Assembly (NCBI GenBank): GCA_947846985.1
Contig: CANTUZ010000023.1
Location: 6,157,677 to 6,221,676 of the forward strand
Reading direction: 5' to 3'
DNA: 64,000 nucleotides
From: Fratercula arctica
Taxonomy: Eukaryota > Chordata > Aves > Charadriiformes > Alcidae
The first letter of the stretch is position 1. Each line of letters begins with the position of its first letter. Position numbers and translations under genes: made by a program. This document shows positions 25,571 through 39,100 of the stretch, in pieces. The notes under the pieces were generated by a model, which was not told where the DNA came from, searched no databases, and worked only from the letters and a program-made list of their open reading frames with translations.

Positions 25571-26429
25571 AGCAATCACTGCTTGCTTCTGCAAAGTTGA
25601 CTCCTCTTCTGTCGTCTATAACACTCAAGCTTTTCTCTCCCCCCTCCCCTGTCTGAATAGCAGAGGAGTTTGCCAAAGCCCTGCCTCAGGCTTCTTCCCC
25701 AGCCTGTTTTCTCATGCACGCATGCAGTCTCTCTTACATCTGACTTGGGTGCCCTTGACATGGTTTAATCTATATAAATTCTCCCCCCAAAGGCAGCCTG
25801 ATTTGAATAGTGTTTCCTGTCTCCTTGCCTTAGCTCTCCTGTGTGCTTTGTAGTAAAGCAAAGCCTCGCATACCCCAGAAACAACTGTCAGGTTAATTAA
25901 GTTATCAGGGACCTGTGTTTTGTCTGCAGGGGATGAGATATGCAGTATGCTGCATGATTGTTTTCCAATTGTGTAATAAGTAGGCTTGTTTAAAGTTGCC
26001 AATTAACTCATTTTGTAGGGCAGGTTTGAACAGACTGGGGTGCAGAAGCACAATTGACCATCTTTCCATGGAAAGGCGCTGCCTGAGACCTGGTGGTGAT
26101 TTGAAGTGATGCTTCCAGCTGGTGGTGACGGAAGGAAAAACCCCCAGGGCAAAGCAGGCACCACTGTTGGCACTGGCGGCTTCCTTCTGCTTGAAACTGA
26201 GATAAGTTTTGTCTGTGCAGTTTGCTCTTTTTAAGCATTACAGCATTTTGCCCAGTTCATGCAACAGGATTGCACTTTTCGGTGGCTGCTGGCTTTAACT
26301 GGGGTAAATCTGCGAGGGAGGAGGGAGGCTCTCATGCATCAAGGTGAGACGTGGATTATGGGACTAAGTAAAGAGCCAGGCTGAGCATGTAAGGACCAAG
26401 ATTTCCTTTGTGTTTGGATGTAGGAAAAG

Positions 26430-26485
26430 CTCTGATCCTGTAAGGGCTGCACACACGAGAACTACCACTGGAGTCAAAGTGGTGA
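26430..26485. repeat. Possible ancient repeat, GATCCTGTAAG with GGAGTCAAAGTGG core
   Basis: CTCTGATCCTGTAAGGGCT, then CACACGAGAACTACCACTGG and AGTCAAAGTGG match the layout of a widespread amniote repeat containing GATCCTG..., CACACGAGTA... and GAAGTCAATGGG. The family is not identified. Confidence 0.38.
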
Positions 26486-27754
26486 ATCATTTGAGTTGAC
26501 ATTTACTGCCTTAGGCTTGTTGTGTGTTGCCTTCAGCGCAAAACAGAGGGGCTGAATGCTGCCTATCTCCTCTGTAGCATTTGCTACACCTGACAGGGCA
26601 TATCCAGATGTGGAACAGCCACGCTTAATGGGATATAGGCAGTTGAAGTGCAGAGATGATAGGAGAAAGAAAAAAAAAAAAAAAGCTCAAGCCCTAGAAA
26701 CTTTGCTTTGCTCTCTGAAGTTTATTTAAGAAGGAAAATGATCGTGACCAGATGTGTGTGGGTGCAGGGAGGAGATGCTGTAGGTTTGCAGAAATGATGG
26801 CAAATAGAGAGTGGGCCTAATCAGATTAAAGTAACTTGGATGCCTCTGTGCAAAAGTGGGTGTTTGCTTGCAGATAAAGCTTCACAGTGCTGCTTTGGAA
26901 ATATCCTGGGACTCCGCATAGGAGCATCCTGACTGCCTTCAATGTGTTGCAGAAACTTCAGCGGTATCCGCTTGGAGTCTTAACATGCTTTAGTTTGGGC
27001 ATGTCTCCGTTATACAACAGGCTGAACGGCACTTGGATTGAAGCATAGATGTTTGCCTGCTGCTCTGTGTGGGTGGAACGTGGTAGACAGCGATCCCCAG
27101 GTGGGGAAGGGGGAGCAAGTGCCTGGGGTAAAGGGAATGTGTTAAACTCGGGTACTAATGTGGAACCGTGGCCTCAGCCTGGCTATAAATTACCACCTTG
27201 TAAAGCAATTTCAGATTTTACTGTGTTCTCACTTGTGATATATCTGCTAGGAACTGTAGGTGTTTCGCCTATGATTCCTTGCGCTGTTCTTTGAGTCTTT
27301 TCCAGGGTTTGGAGAGGGTATTTGTCTGTCTTCTGTGCACATGTACGCTGCAGGTCGCAGACTTGGAGACCCAAGGAGGTAATTTTCCTAGGAAAGTTGT
27401 CTTATCTTTCAGAAACAAAGCTTTTTGGGGAAGCCTATTTATGACTTAGAAACTTTTGATAGAAATTTACAGCCTAGTGCAGGAGTCAGGCAGACTCACT
27501 GCAAACCAGCCAGTAGTAGTTGGAGTATTCCCCTGGACTGGGAAGGGCTGGGTACCCAGTTCCTGCTCTGCTCGCTTCCCACATCCCAGAGAAGAGTTTT
27601 AAGTACCAAGCCGTCAGATCAGACACGCAGTTGTTCTGACTAAGCTTGTTCTGTATGGTAAGTTTACAAAGGCAGATCTCGCAGTTTTAGGATCAGGGCA
27701 TTCCCTTGGGATAGTGGTGATTCAGCTTCACCGTCTTGCACCGTATCAGATAGA

Positions 27755-27812
27755 AGAGAATTTGAACTTAAATCTCCTATCATTTCAGGTGGCTTCACTA
27801 ACCACTGAGAGG
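27755..27812. repeat. Possible tRNA-derived or MIR-like SINE fragment
   Basis: GAATTTGAACTTAAATCTCC, then TTTCAGGTGGCTTCACTAAC and CACTGAGAGG parallel an old amniote SINE pattern in which GGATTTGAACC...TCTCC is followed by CTAACCACTGGGC. The fragment is heavily mutated. Confidence 0.38.
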
Positions 27813-27913
27813 CTGCATCTTCTGGGTTGACTGCTTGTTTTTTTTTTTAAAAACTCTTTCATAAGGTCTTGTTTTGTTCTGCTGTGCTGTGAAAGCAAGT
27901 TGCAAACCATGCC

Positions 27914-27932
27914 TTTTTTTTTTTTTTTTTTT
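27914..27932. repeat. T19 homopolymer
   Basis: Nineteen Ts with no recognisable retrocopy on either side. Confidence 0.85.
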
Positions 27933-30900
27933 GAGATGTGACTTGTTTTTTTCCAGCTGGCCCACAGGGAAGAGGTTCAGCACCCCAAAGAGTCGAACTG
28001 ACATCCTCACTGCCAGAAAGGCAGGCTATCAGTTTCAGTGACAGCTTTGTTTTGCATTTTAGCATCTCTCCAAGGATGACTGACTATCCTAGGGAGAAAA
28101 TGTCACCTCATTTGAAGCCTCCTTGTGCGTGGATGCAGGTAGGCGAAAGATGATATCTGAGCTAGCTATGAAGACACACCCTTCGAAGGAAAAATATCTG
28201 TTCTAGTCTGTAATCGAGCATGCTGTTTCCTTTGCTGATGAATTAGGTTACTTCAAGTATCTTAAATAGATATTTTTGAAGGGTCTTGCTATTTATTTTA
28301 TTTTGGCAAAATCCCCCGTGTTAGAGACTGAGTGCATTTGCAGTTGGACTGAAAAACTTTGGAAGGGGAATAGTAACAAAGAGTCACGGACAAGCCAGGA
28401 GAAACAGCCATTTCATGCAGCTTTTCTACTGCAGTTGTTACTGTGACGGCACATCTCATCGCAGCTTTAGAGCAGCCTCATCTAGTCCCACTAGTCATGG
28501 CCCTGCAAAACTTCCGAGTTGAATAATGGCAACACAAAAAAATAGTTTAAACTTTTGCTGTTGAATTTACCATTGCAGACATGTCCCTTAGCTGATTTGG
28601 GCCCATATTCCAGTATATTGTGAAGATGTTAGAGTCCCCAGCCATCTACCCTGTCGTCATATTCTGGCTTTAATATGCTAAGCTGAAAAATGGTTGTTTA
28701 GGAACTCATTCAGGAGGAGATGAGATGCCCTGGCTCTTCTGAGCTAAAGACTTTAATCCAGTGCCACATGGTGAGGGCAGTGATACAGCTTTAAGCCAGT
28801 AAACTGAAAGTTGATTATAGTGTCAGCTGGAGTGTATTTTCTGCCTGTTGTATCTTGGCAATTTGGTGAATCCAAAGGAATAAAGTAAGGCTCAATTCTG
28901 TGTTGCTTTTTCTGCTATCTAGTGGGTGACGACAGTGCTGCGTGGGTGTTTAAGACCGCTGCTGAACTGGTGTAGTCTGGTGCCAAGGGAGAGGTGCAAG
29001 GCAGTGAATTGGGCATACAGTATGTGATATCGCTGTCTGGTCACAGGCATCTTCCCGTCCAGTTTGTTTCTGGGTTTGACAAGAAGATTTCTGGCTCCGA
29101 GAAGTACACTTGAGCAAGCAGCTCTATCTCTATATTTCATTTCTTGCTTAGTATCTTTCTCCAAGTGCTCTTTGTAGCCTTTGGGCGTAAAAGTAGGAAA
29201 AAGTCTTTTTGAAGGTATGAAGAAAAATGGCCAGAGAGATGGAACCAGTGGAAGTGATGAACTGATGCAGCAGTAACCCTTGCTGTAACAGCTCCTTACA
29301 GTATGTATTCAACAAAAAAAAATTAAAAATTCCACTTTAATGTCAGGGATCTGACTGAGTTGCCACTGAAACCAGTAGATTTTCTTGCTGAGTTTAACAG
29401 AGGTTGGGTTAGGATCCAAGTACGTAGGTTCTGCTTAGGAACCCACAATTTGTAGGTAGAACAGAGGGAGCTGGGAAACCAAAGGTTTTACAGCGTATTG
29501 GTACATAAATGAAAGCATTAATAACATTCTATGGTTTGAATTTATATTTTTTTTCCCTAAATGTCACTGGGTTTGAAAAAAAGCTTAAGAAATAAGACAG
29601 GATCTCTGTTTGGAAATGTGCTGTTGGCTTGAATCCCCAGCTGGAGTAAGAGGGCACTGAGACACTGGCGCCTGTAAAAAGAAGCCAGATGCCTGCAAAC
29701 ACTTGAATACGTTCAACAGACAGTGGGCAAAGCAAACGCTTGCATCCACCGCAAAATCTTGCAGTGAGAGGTACCAGTAAAGAATTTTAATCAACAAAAT
29801 AGCAGTGTTTTGTTTGCAGTAGCAAAAAACTAAAAGGGCTTGTCAGGTTCACCTGAAGCACAGAAGAGGTGAGGACCCTCCATTCTGGAGTCGTCTGAAA
29901 GAAGAGGTAAATTTAATGACTCAGCTCACCAAGCTCCTGCAGCTCAGAATGGCTGGTGCCAGGAGAAGCAGATGGTTTTATGCTTAATTGTGGCTCAAAT
30001 TAAGCACTTGTGTCCGTGATTCAGGCTAAGATTAGAATGGGGTTCAGGGTTTGGCTTATAGAAATCAGAGAGGAACTGGGAGCAAACAATTTCCCTTTTG
30101 TTCTCAGATTCACATCCCCGTCTTCATCTATCTCTGTGCTTTCCAGCTGCTGTGACAGGTTTGTTTGACAGAAAGTAGCCTTCAAATCCCAAAGCACATA
30201 AAAGCAACTTGTGAGGCAGCAGCAGACGCCTAGATGTTAGTAGCATCTGCTGAAGGCAGGGCAGGGAAGAGGAGTTGGGTAGAGCATGTGTGATGTGGGT
30301 GCTCCCAAGATCAGCACGCCCTGCCGAGCATATGGAGAGCTTGAATAGCTTTTCTTTAGCGCTTAGTAAGTGGAGTTCAGATTTGTCCAGATGAATGTGG
30401 TGATTCTCCATGCTAAAACAGCAGGTTTTTTGGTTTGGGTTTGTTGGGTGGGGTTTTTTTTCCCACCAGGCTAACAGGTCTTGATGGAAGAATAGTGAGC
30501 AGATTTGATCTTGGCTTTCAATGGTAGGAAGAAAAAAAAAATGTAACTTAAATGCTTGGCTGCTTGGTTTTGTGTTTTCTGGGGGAAGGGTAGAATCCGT
30601 TTAGAAACTACATAGGAAGCCTCAAAGTAAGGATGGCAGATTGATAAAATATTTTAGTTTCTAGGACTTGTTTGAGACCTAGAAGTTCATAAATCTGGGG
30701 ATTGGTGCCCAGTTCTCCATTGAGGTTCCTCATAGCTTGTCTGGAACCTCTACTTCAGTAGTGGCAAATACTTTCTCAGTGCATTTTGGGAGGAAACTTG
30801 AGAAACATGTGGTTTTATTTTATTTTTTTCCTGCGTTGTTCAATATAGTTTTTGAAAATATTTGCCTGTCTATACTTTGGTGTTAGAAAGTCCTTTATAT

Positions 30901-30964
30901 AATCCAAGCAACGTAGATGAAACCCTCTGAAATAGAGGCTGTGCACAAGTTGATTAGCTCGGTC

Positions 30965-31000
30965 TCCAAAATCCCGTCTGAAGTCAATAAGATATTAATC
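30965..31000. repeat. Possible ancient repeat, CTGAAGTCAATAAGAT core
   Basis: AAAATCCCGTCTGAAGTCAA then TAAGATATTAATC resembles the CCCATTGAAGTCAATGGGATT core of the old repeat seen elsewhere in the window. It is very short and could be chance. Confidence 0.27.
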
Positions 31001-33751
31001 AGCAGTAGAACTGTAGGAGTGAGAAGATAAACACACACTTCGTTCTGTTTTGCCAGTAGTTTCAGAAGAGGCGCACAGTTGCTTTGGTCCAAAAAGCTTA
31101 TTTCATTTTAACATAGATCAAAATATTTTTTGCTTTCCTAATGCTCTTTTTTACGTTGTAACAACAACAAAAAATAGTTGAATAATTAAAATTGAAATGT
31201 ATAATTTTGAAATATCAAAATAAGATATCATACAGTTATGTTTCTTTGAACCTCCCAACCCATTACAGAAATCAAATTACTGAGATCAGAGTCTCTTTAA
31301 CCACTGAAATGTATTTTTCAGTCCCCATTTGGCTCTTCTTTCCATCCGCCTTCTGCACCCAAAATGATTGAAGGTAAATTTTGCTGGAGTCCTTCAGCAT
31401 GGATTCATGCTGATTCTTACCATGATTCTTGAAACATTATCTTTTTTTAAAGGAGGAAAAATATCCTTCTTTCACAGAAGTGCAGTAGGAGACTTCCACA
31501 CCTTTCCCATGTAATTGAAGTTGTCGCTTCAGCCTTGTGCTGGTGCTCAGGGGAGAACTCACCTTTGTGGATGCTGCTAACATCTGAGGGCTGCCCTGCA
31601 CCGGGCTCTGTATCACCCACCGAAGTCACCTTCTGCTAATTGGCACTCTTATTAGTGTAATGGACAGAAAAGAAATGAATGTGTCACAGGGAATTGCCCT
31701 GGGAACAGGTGCCTGCAGAATAGGGGCGTTGGGAGAAGGTGCTGCATCGCCTCCTTACCTCTTCTGTGAATACAGAGGACTTCTTTCTTCCGTGCTCCGT
31801 TCCTACAGCTGTCACTCTGGGATGTAGCGGCAGCACTGGATTCACTAATGCAAAAAGACAGCTCACACTGCAAGCCAATGCTCTGGAATGGCACCAGCTA
31901 AAAGTCAATTTTAGTTTTCCAGTGGAACTAACAAATAGGGTCCTTGGCTACCCAGAAATGAACAGAGCATTACTTGGAAACCTTCTCTGCTTTTTCTCTG
32001 CTTCCCTGCCCTGGCTTAAAAGAAAAGGTTGAAAACAAATTTAAAATCTTTCTCTCCTGTTCTATTTCTGTAGAAAGTGCGTGGAGAGGAGGGGTATGCG
32101 GGAAGATCGGCAGCATGTGTCACACGAGGCTTTGCATTGCTGCTTTCTAGTAATATCCTGAGAAATTGCGGAGTGTGGGGTCTGAACCGCTGGTGTCTCC
32201 CTGTCTGTATCTGAGAGACTGCCTGGTACTGGAGGTAGTCGCTGAGTTCTTGCTGCTGAAGGCACCCAGGATCCCAGGGAGAGCTTTGCAAGCTCCCACG
32301 AAGTCACTACCATCAAGGGCTTGTGAGCCCTTTCCTTCCATCTAAACTGTGGCCTGAGAGATTAAGTGATTTTTTTTTTTTCCCCAGAGTCATGGGGTGA
32401 CAGGGGAAGTAATTGCAAACATGTCTCTTTCTAGAACAAACTTCTCCTATATTCTACAGATTTGTCGCTGTATCTCTTGTGTATACTGACAGCGTATGAA
32501 GGGGTTGGTGTCTCCATGTCGTATGGAGATTAAACCTGGGTTTTGAAATGTCTTCCCGAGCTGAAACTGCCCTGTTAGATCCCGGACCTGCTACAATCAG
32601 TGTTTTTTGTCTTGACCCAGTAGGAGATTTGTTTCATGTGGCTTCCCAAATAAGCTACAAATCTCTGCACCCAATACTGATAAATAACACTTTTGTGATG
32701 GATTAATTTTACCCTGACAGAGAAATAGGCTTCTGCTAAAGTGGTAGCCAGTGATGGCAACACAGCCCTTATTTCCCTCTTTGCTTAAAGCCTTGGGACA
32801 TGTTTTGTTTTTTTTTTTTTTCTTTAAAGTTATGTCATGTTTGCAGAAAGTTTATACTCCAGCCAGCACACTCTTGGCTGCTTCACGCTGTGCTCTTCAG
32901 AGGTAATGCGTGCCCACAGAAAGTATCGTGTGTGCCCAAACAATATTGGTAATGTTGTCAAGTTCACTTCTGTCATCTAGCTGCCTCCACCTACGGGAAT
33001 GCTTCAGTAAGCAGGCAGAAGCAATCTATTAATACACAGCGTGGAAAATTGGTGCCTGTTAACATATCATCTAAACTTAACTCCGAGAGCCATGTTCATC
33101 TTTGGTACGTAAGTTGGTTGACGTCAGTGGTGTCCCATAAATTAGGAATCAATTCTTCTGATTTCAGGCCCGGTTTAGGTTTATACAAATTCAGAGTTCT
33201 TGTGAGTATCTGTGTGTGTAATGGACTAAATTAAATAACAGGTAATGTGCTTTTTTTGTTGGCCTGCGAGTTGTCTGCTCCTACAAATAGTGGAGAGAGC
33301 TGAGCTGAAAACGGAGAAAGGACGTGTCACGGTTTGTGTTGGAATGAACTGCTGAGGCCTTTTGTGTTTGGAGACTGTGTGCTCTATAGTTATCGACTAA
33401 AGCTGGGTGCCTGCGAACGTCTTCAATTTGAGAATGAATATGTACTCTGTTCCTTTCTTCTATTTTGAATTGAAATTCTATTGCAAACCACTCTGGTTCT
33501 TACAGAGTTGCGTATTCCAACAGAATGACATTTTCCAGCAACAGAAATTGTTTCCTGAACGTTGTTGACTTGCTCTTAGTGTTGCATGTCTTCTATCTAT
33601 GTCTGTGGAAATGTAAAGACCTCAGAGCTGTGACAAGCCATCCAGCAAGCAGATATGAGATGTTGATCAAATTTCAATTTCCATATGGTCAGTTATCTTT
33701 AATTTTTCCATGAAAATGTGAATACCAAGTAGGGGTTTGTTCATCTCAAAG

Positions 33752-33880
33752 TGTTCAAGGCCAGGTTGGGCTTGGAGCAACCTGGTCTAGTGGGAGGTGT
33801 CCCTGCCCAGGGCAGGGGGGTTGGAACGAGATGATCTTTAAGGTGCCTTCCAATTCTAACCATTCTGTGATTCTATGATT
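33752..33880 (+). mobile_element. CR1 LINE 3'-end fragment
   Basis: The copy starts at GTTCAAGGCCAGGTTGGGCT, passes through TGGGAGGTGTCCCTGCCCAG, and ends in CATTCTGTGATTCTATGATT. It is the same subfamily as the copies at 2405 and 52855 but lacks everything 5' of the GTTCAAGG block and is somewhat more diverged. The abrupt 5' end reflects incomplete reverse transcription at insertion. Confidence 0.92.
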
Positions 33881-34844
33881 TTCTATATGTATCTGCCTTG
33901 CTAGTGGTTGTAAATGGCTGCAGTCACTGGGCTATGTGTGTTCCTAACTGGGGGTCAATCTAATTTTAAAGCCACATTGTCCTTTTAGTCTTAAGGGCTT
34001 GATTTGCCAAATTGCTCAGCACGTTGCTAGCACTTTGCGTTTTGTCTGTGAACAATGTTGTCAAAAGCATTTGGTGTCAACATGCCGAGCTCTGCTGGAC
34101 TTTTATCTGTTCTTCCACTGCTTGTGGTTACGCGTCTTTGGAAACAACTATTAGAAAAAATATGTTCCCCATATTCCAGCAGCCCTAAAACTCCTGCTAT
34201 CAGAGAGGATGAACACGTTCTCCATTTCCTAGGAGCTTAGTGAAGTTGTTCTTGTTTTGGTTTTGACATAGCAGTAAAAGACTCTTTGTGGCACCACTGA
34301 TTCTTTTCTCTCCAAAGAGGCCATTTCTGACCTTTTTTTCCCCACGCTTGCAAATAATTACAGGACTAACAGGATGCTGCTGCTGATACTTAATCATTTT
34401 TTTTCTTTAAAGTATATATTAAAAGTGATGGGAGCTATAGCAGCCTTTGAAACTTAATTCCATTTGAGAGGAACCACTGAGTTTGGAAGTTACTGAGCAA
34501 CTTCAGGTAAAATTAACAAACATTGCAAATAATTTATCCCGGTTACCTACCCTGTGGCCAAGTATCTATTCATTTTAATGTTGTTTTATGATAGTCCAGA
34601 GCTAAGGAGTACAAAAATATACAAGGAATGCATTTTTAGCACATTTCAGGGTTTTCTGTGCAGCTTGAGATTCTGAAATGGCCATTGTGTTTAAGACTAT
34701 ACTTTGTTGAGTTGTAGAGATCCAAGGACCTGAGCTGAGGCTGCAGAGCTGACTGTCATAAGCAGGACAGAAATGCCCGGTGTGAGATGTGTCCCCTCTC
34801 CGAGGGCTGTCTGTAACACCGGATGTGCAGAAAAGAGGAAGAGA

Positions 34845-34938
34845 AGGGAGGAAAATGGAGAGCAGGGATGTGACTTGCACAGGGCTACCCCACTGACTGC
34901 GAGTAAACAGGAATAAGACAAAGGACTTCTGGTTTCCA
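34845..34938 (-). repeat. Possible MIR-like SINE fragment
   Basis: TGTGACTTGCACAGGGCTAC, then CACTGACTGCGAGTAAACAG and AGGACTTCTGGTTTCC follow the order of a reversed MIR-type SINE (GTGACTTGCCCAAGGTCACA, GTGAGTCAGTGGCAGAG, AGGAGTCCTGGCTCC). Several landmarks in the right order support the call, but divergence is high. Confidence 0.45.
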
Positions 34939-35740
34939 CACGCAGCTGTTTGAGCTGTGGTTCATGTGATGGTGCTATTTTTTTTTTCCTAGTTTTTTGT
35001 AAGCTAGGAGAGCAGAGCAAGCAAAATACCTCCATCCGCTGTTTTCCTGGACACTCTCCTACTTGCTGTAGCTCTTCCCCTAGTTGCTTCCTTTCCAGAG
35101 CCCAGGCCCCTTCCTTTTCCCAGTCTGTGGTCCATCTCTGCCCTGATATTGCTTCTCTTCCACCGTGCAGCTGTCAAAAGCAGCAAGCCCTCGCTTCTAC
35201 CTCGCTAACAAATCAGGCTCTCTATGGGCTCCAAATTCATTTTGCCCTCTTCTCATCCTGGGGATGAAAAATTTAATGAGCGGGAAGGAGTTCGATGACC
35301 TCTATAGGGTGGTTAAGATGGCAAACAGAATCTGCCTATTTAAAGTGCGTTCTCTAATAATCTACAAGTTTCTTTACAAGTGTGTGTAAAAAAAACAAAC
35401 CTGACCAACAAACCCCCAAAACCCAAACAACTTGTCAATTGCTGCACAGTTTTAGCGTAGATTTTTATATGCCTTTAAAACCACCTCAAAATTCAGGTTT
35501 ATTAATTGTGTTATACATGGGGTTTGTGGATTGGGAGCTTAACTTTAGGCTGGTTTTATTTAAAGACTGTAGCTTTCACGAAAGATCTTTTGACAAAGTG
35601 GAATTTTTCCCTGTCCCGCGCTTTATAAATACACAGTGTAATATATTGTAGGTGCAGCGTAACACTTTCAAAACCATTCCAAAGATTCTCAAATGTTGAT
35701 GTTTTATTATCTCTAAGGGGAATTCAGACAGTTTTGAATA

Positions 35741-35784
35741 CTCCTTTTATACAGTGTGTATTCTCCTTTTATACAGTGTGTATT
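35741..35784. repeat. Perfect tandem duplication, 22-bp unit x2
   Basis: The unit beginning CTCCTTTTATACAGTGTG occupies 35741-35762 and is repeated exactly at 35763-35784. The identity suggests a recent duplication or an assembly artefact. There is no coding context. Confidence 0.95.
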
Positions 35785-36053
35785 TGCATCTGTATAGAGA
35801 AAAGTCATCTTCTGAGGTGGGAGCTACCTAAATCATAGCTGCAGAGGGCTCAGGGCACGCACGGCTCTAGCTGAAGTCGTGGTCTTAAGGAATTTTGGGT
35901 AGTCTGCTGTGAAAGCCTGCTCTGTTCTGTGTTGAATCCTAGCTTGTGCTTGAACATCCTTGGACCAAGCAGTTGTGTAAATATGGCCAAACATCACGTA
36001 CGTAACCGTAGTTAGACATGAGTGAATCGAGTTCTCTGATTCTAATTCTCTGA

Positions 36054-36181
36054 CATTCAAGGCCAGGCTGTATGAGGCTCTGAGCAACCTGATCTAGTTG
36101 AAGATGTCCCTGCTCACTGCAGGGGGTGGGACTAGATGACCTTTAGAGGTCCCGTCCAACCCAACACAGTCTATGATTCTT
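36054..36181 (+). mobile_element. CR1 LINE 3'-end fragment, diverged
   Basis: ATTCAAGGCCAGGCTGTATG, GAGCAACCTGATCTAGTTGA, a GGGGGTGGGACTAGATGACC block and a CTATGATTCT end identify a CR1 3' terminus. It differs clearly from the 2405/52855 group (GATCTAGTTGAAGATGTCCC rather than GGGCTGGTGGGAGGTGTCCC), so it is another subfamily or an older copy. Confidence 0.9.
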
Positions 36182-39100
36182 CTACCTTCTGGAAGTTTAA
36201 TTCTGACAAACCCATGTCACCTTCTCCGCTGCCTCTGTGGGTGCCGTTGTTCCCCCGTGTTACGCAGCGATTTTGGGTTTGGGTGTAGCCATCTCATACT
36301 GCAGTTGGAAACGTTGCATCTGGCCAGCTCCTGCCAACAACTATTAGAAGCTGGTTAATCCTCAATCCCTGCTCATCTCAGAAGCCTTATAACTAAATTC
36401 AACCTGATAAGGTTTTTCTAGTTTAGATAGTGGAGGATCTGCTAATACGTACATCTATATTCCTTTTCACGCTTTTGCATCCTTTGCCAAACCCTTGGTG
36501 TTGTTCAGGCTTGTCATTGATATGATAACACACATACCCAGCTCCAGCACGGTCAGGCCAACTGTCTCCCTGACGACCCTTGAATTGAGCACTTGTAACA
36601 CAAGGAGAAGCTAAAAATAGAGCTGTGGCATGGCTACTGCTGCAGATGGTTTCACTCTTGGACGCTGCTAGAAGTGAACGGGTTTTTATGCCCTCCTGTG
36701 CTAGTCATGGAGAGAACTTCTGTTAGAGCACAGACGGCAAAGGTAGCAGCAGATGGATTGACTGTAACTCCTATTTATGAATGAACCTTTCTCCTGCCTC
36801 CCTGCTTTCACTATCACTGACCATGGGGAGAGGAGCAAGTGCCTCACTATGGCCAAGATTAAAGTTAAACCTCTAAGTAGGATCTTCTTGGTCAAATCTG
36901 TATTTCTATACTGGTATAGAATTTTTTTTTTCCTCCCCCATTGCCTACTTATTCCCCTCCTGTACTTGTATCCGACATTTTTAAATCCATCTCTATCACG
37001 CATCTGATCTGTGTATCGTGTTGCCAATACAAGCGCTTTTCCACGTTAGAAATCAGTGCCTCGGGCTGTAATCCCTGCTGTGTCAACCTGGGTTCCTTGT
37101 CACTTCCAGAATAGGAGCTCTTGATCCTTCTCATTCGGAGTCTCACTGAAGCTTGCAAGAAGCAAGCGTCTGTGAGCGTTAACATTCAACAGAGATGCTG
37201 CAGTGACATGAAAAGAATAAAATGACCTTCCACAAAACCCTGATAAGAGGGGATTCTTTCAGGGGCAGTAAAACCAGTCCCAACATGGAAAAGTTCTGGC
37301 TTGCTGGAGGAGATTAATTCATCTTGATGCCTGAGCCCTTTAACAGTGGTCCTCTCGCTGTGTAACCTGTTCTGAATTTTCAGTCTTTACAGGTTTCACA
37401 CTCCCATGACCTGATTTCCGTAAATGCTGCCCATTTACAACGCAACCGGAGTTTAACAGAAGTATGGGACAGCCTGTGCCCCAAAGGCCGTGTTCAGGCG
37501 ATGTAAATTCTGCCTGATCTTTTCCAAGTGACAGGGCCTCGGGCTTTGGCAAAGCCTTGAGAAATATGTTGGTGCTTAAAGAAGGCACCAAGCAGAGAGC
37601 TGCCTAGCATGGACTAATAGGAAATAAGAGGCTGCACTTGGCTTTTAGTGGTTTTTTAGGTGCCTGAATTAATAGCATGCAAGTATAAAGAGAGGTAGGG
37701 AAGTTTTTTAGAGATGGGGGGCAATGTTCATTCCATTACTGCTGTGGACTTCAAATCTGATTAGGTGCCGTGGACAATTAGTATGCTTTTTGCTGTGTCC
37801 CAACATGTAGCATCTTTGGATTTGTTTAGAAGATTTTTCTTATTTTTATTTTTTGTGCAAAGCTCTGTTGTTGAAGGTCATGTTTATGGGTTGCACTAAC
37901 TTTTAGTTCTACCTTTCACTGTTTGTACGACAAAGATTTGCCTTTTCTTCTGGTTGTGGAGTGCTAATTCAATTGCAGATAGTTTCAGTGGGCCTTGTAC
38001 TAAAAGGAGTCGCTGCAACCCCTGAAAGAGTGTAGCCAGTTTTATCCTAGAATATTTCTTTCCCCCACGCATCTTTGTGAGCACTAATTTCTATCTCAGG
38101 GAGGTTAGGTTTTTTTCTTGGAGCTTTTTCTTAACCTCCTGACCTGCCTCACAAAACTGGGTGCTGTGCAGCTGTTAAAGCCACAATAAATGAAACAGGG
38201 CTGAGGTCCAGAACAACCGAGCTTTTCCTTCTGTTACAAGAGTATGTTCAAAGCTACCCAAGAAAGAAGTTGTGACTGTCTGACTTGGATGAAAAGGCTT
38301 GGCAAGGGGCCTTGAAGAGGCCACTACAGAGAGAACCTAAAAGTCAAGGTTATGAAAGGTAGTCACAGCTCAGAAGTCGATGCTTCAGATAGCGAGTGTG
38401 TGACACGCCCATCGGTAGACTTTCTATGGCTTTGTACTCATCCTCAGACTGATCCAGAGAAACTGTGGAGATCTGCAACAAGGAGAACTTGGCTGACCTT
38501 GGGAGCCTTGGAGGGCAGAAGATGCACGTGGCGCATACGATAATGAGACTCACCCTGGTGTCAGATCCTTCTCATCAACGGCAGGTGGCATGTGCTCTCG
38601 GGGCCCTTGACTAAGGATCAGGTAGCAAAAGAGCAAAGGTTGGTGAGACCATTGTAACTTTGTAGAACTTCTTTTTTTCTTCATCCGAAGCTGCACAGTG
38701 AGCTCAAAGCTTTTTGATACCGTAGAGGCTGAATGTTGGATCCGATGCATCGGAAGCAACTTGCTGCCGAGCTAGTTGAAACACTTGGACAACTTGTCTT
38801 TAATCCAAAAAAATACAGCTTTCACTTAAACGTGCATCAGGATGGAATTTCAGATCAAAAACGAGACCAGCAGTATCCTCTAGTGGAATTAATGTAGAAT
38901 TAGGAAGTTACAGGGCAGTGGTGTTAATATAAGGCTTAATTATCTTGTAGGTATTGCCTGCTACTGGTCACTGCAACAGCTTCCTCTCCAGAAAGACCAT
39001 AGCCATGCCTTAATGAGAGAGAAAAGGAGCAAGATACGAGATGTTTATCTCATAGGACAGGTTCACCTTGACTTGGTTTTGCTTTGCGTGTTTTGGTGGA

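Larger units (their letters stand above)
25446..33751. other. Non-coding stretch, no gene recognised
   Basis: It contains faint copies of an old repeat with a GAAGTCAATGGGA-like core (25516-25570, 26430-26485, 30965-31000), a possible tRNA-SINE or MIR-like fragment at 27755-27812, a T19 run at 27914-27932, and a GT-rich tract at about 30423-30461. No exon could be supported. Confidence 0.5.
33881..36053. other. Non-coding stretch with two small repeats
   Basis: It holds a MIR-like fragment (34845-34938) and a perfect 22-bp tandem duplication (35741-35784). Open frames around 34700-35270 overlap on both strands and show no exon signature. Confidence 0.5.

Noticed and set aside
33115..33170. 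TTGACGTCAGTGGTGTCCCA as another copy of the old palindromic repeat
   Set aside because: It matches a short core only, without companion words, and is too weak to list as a feature.
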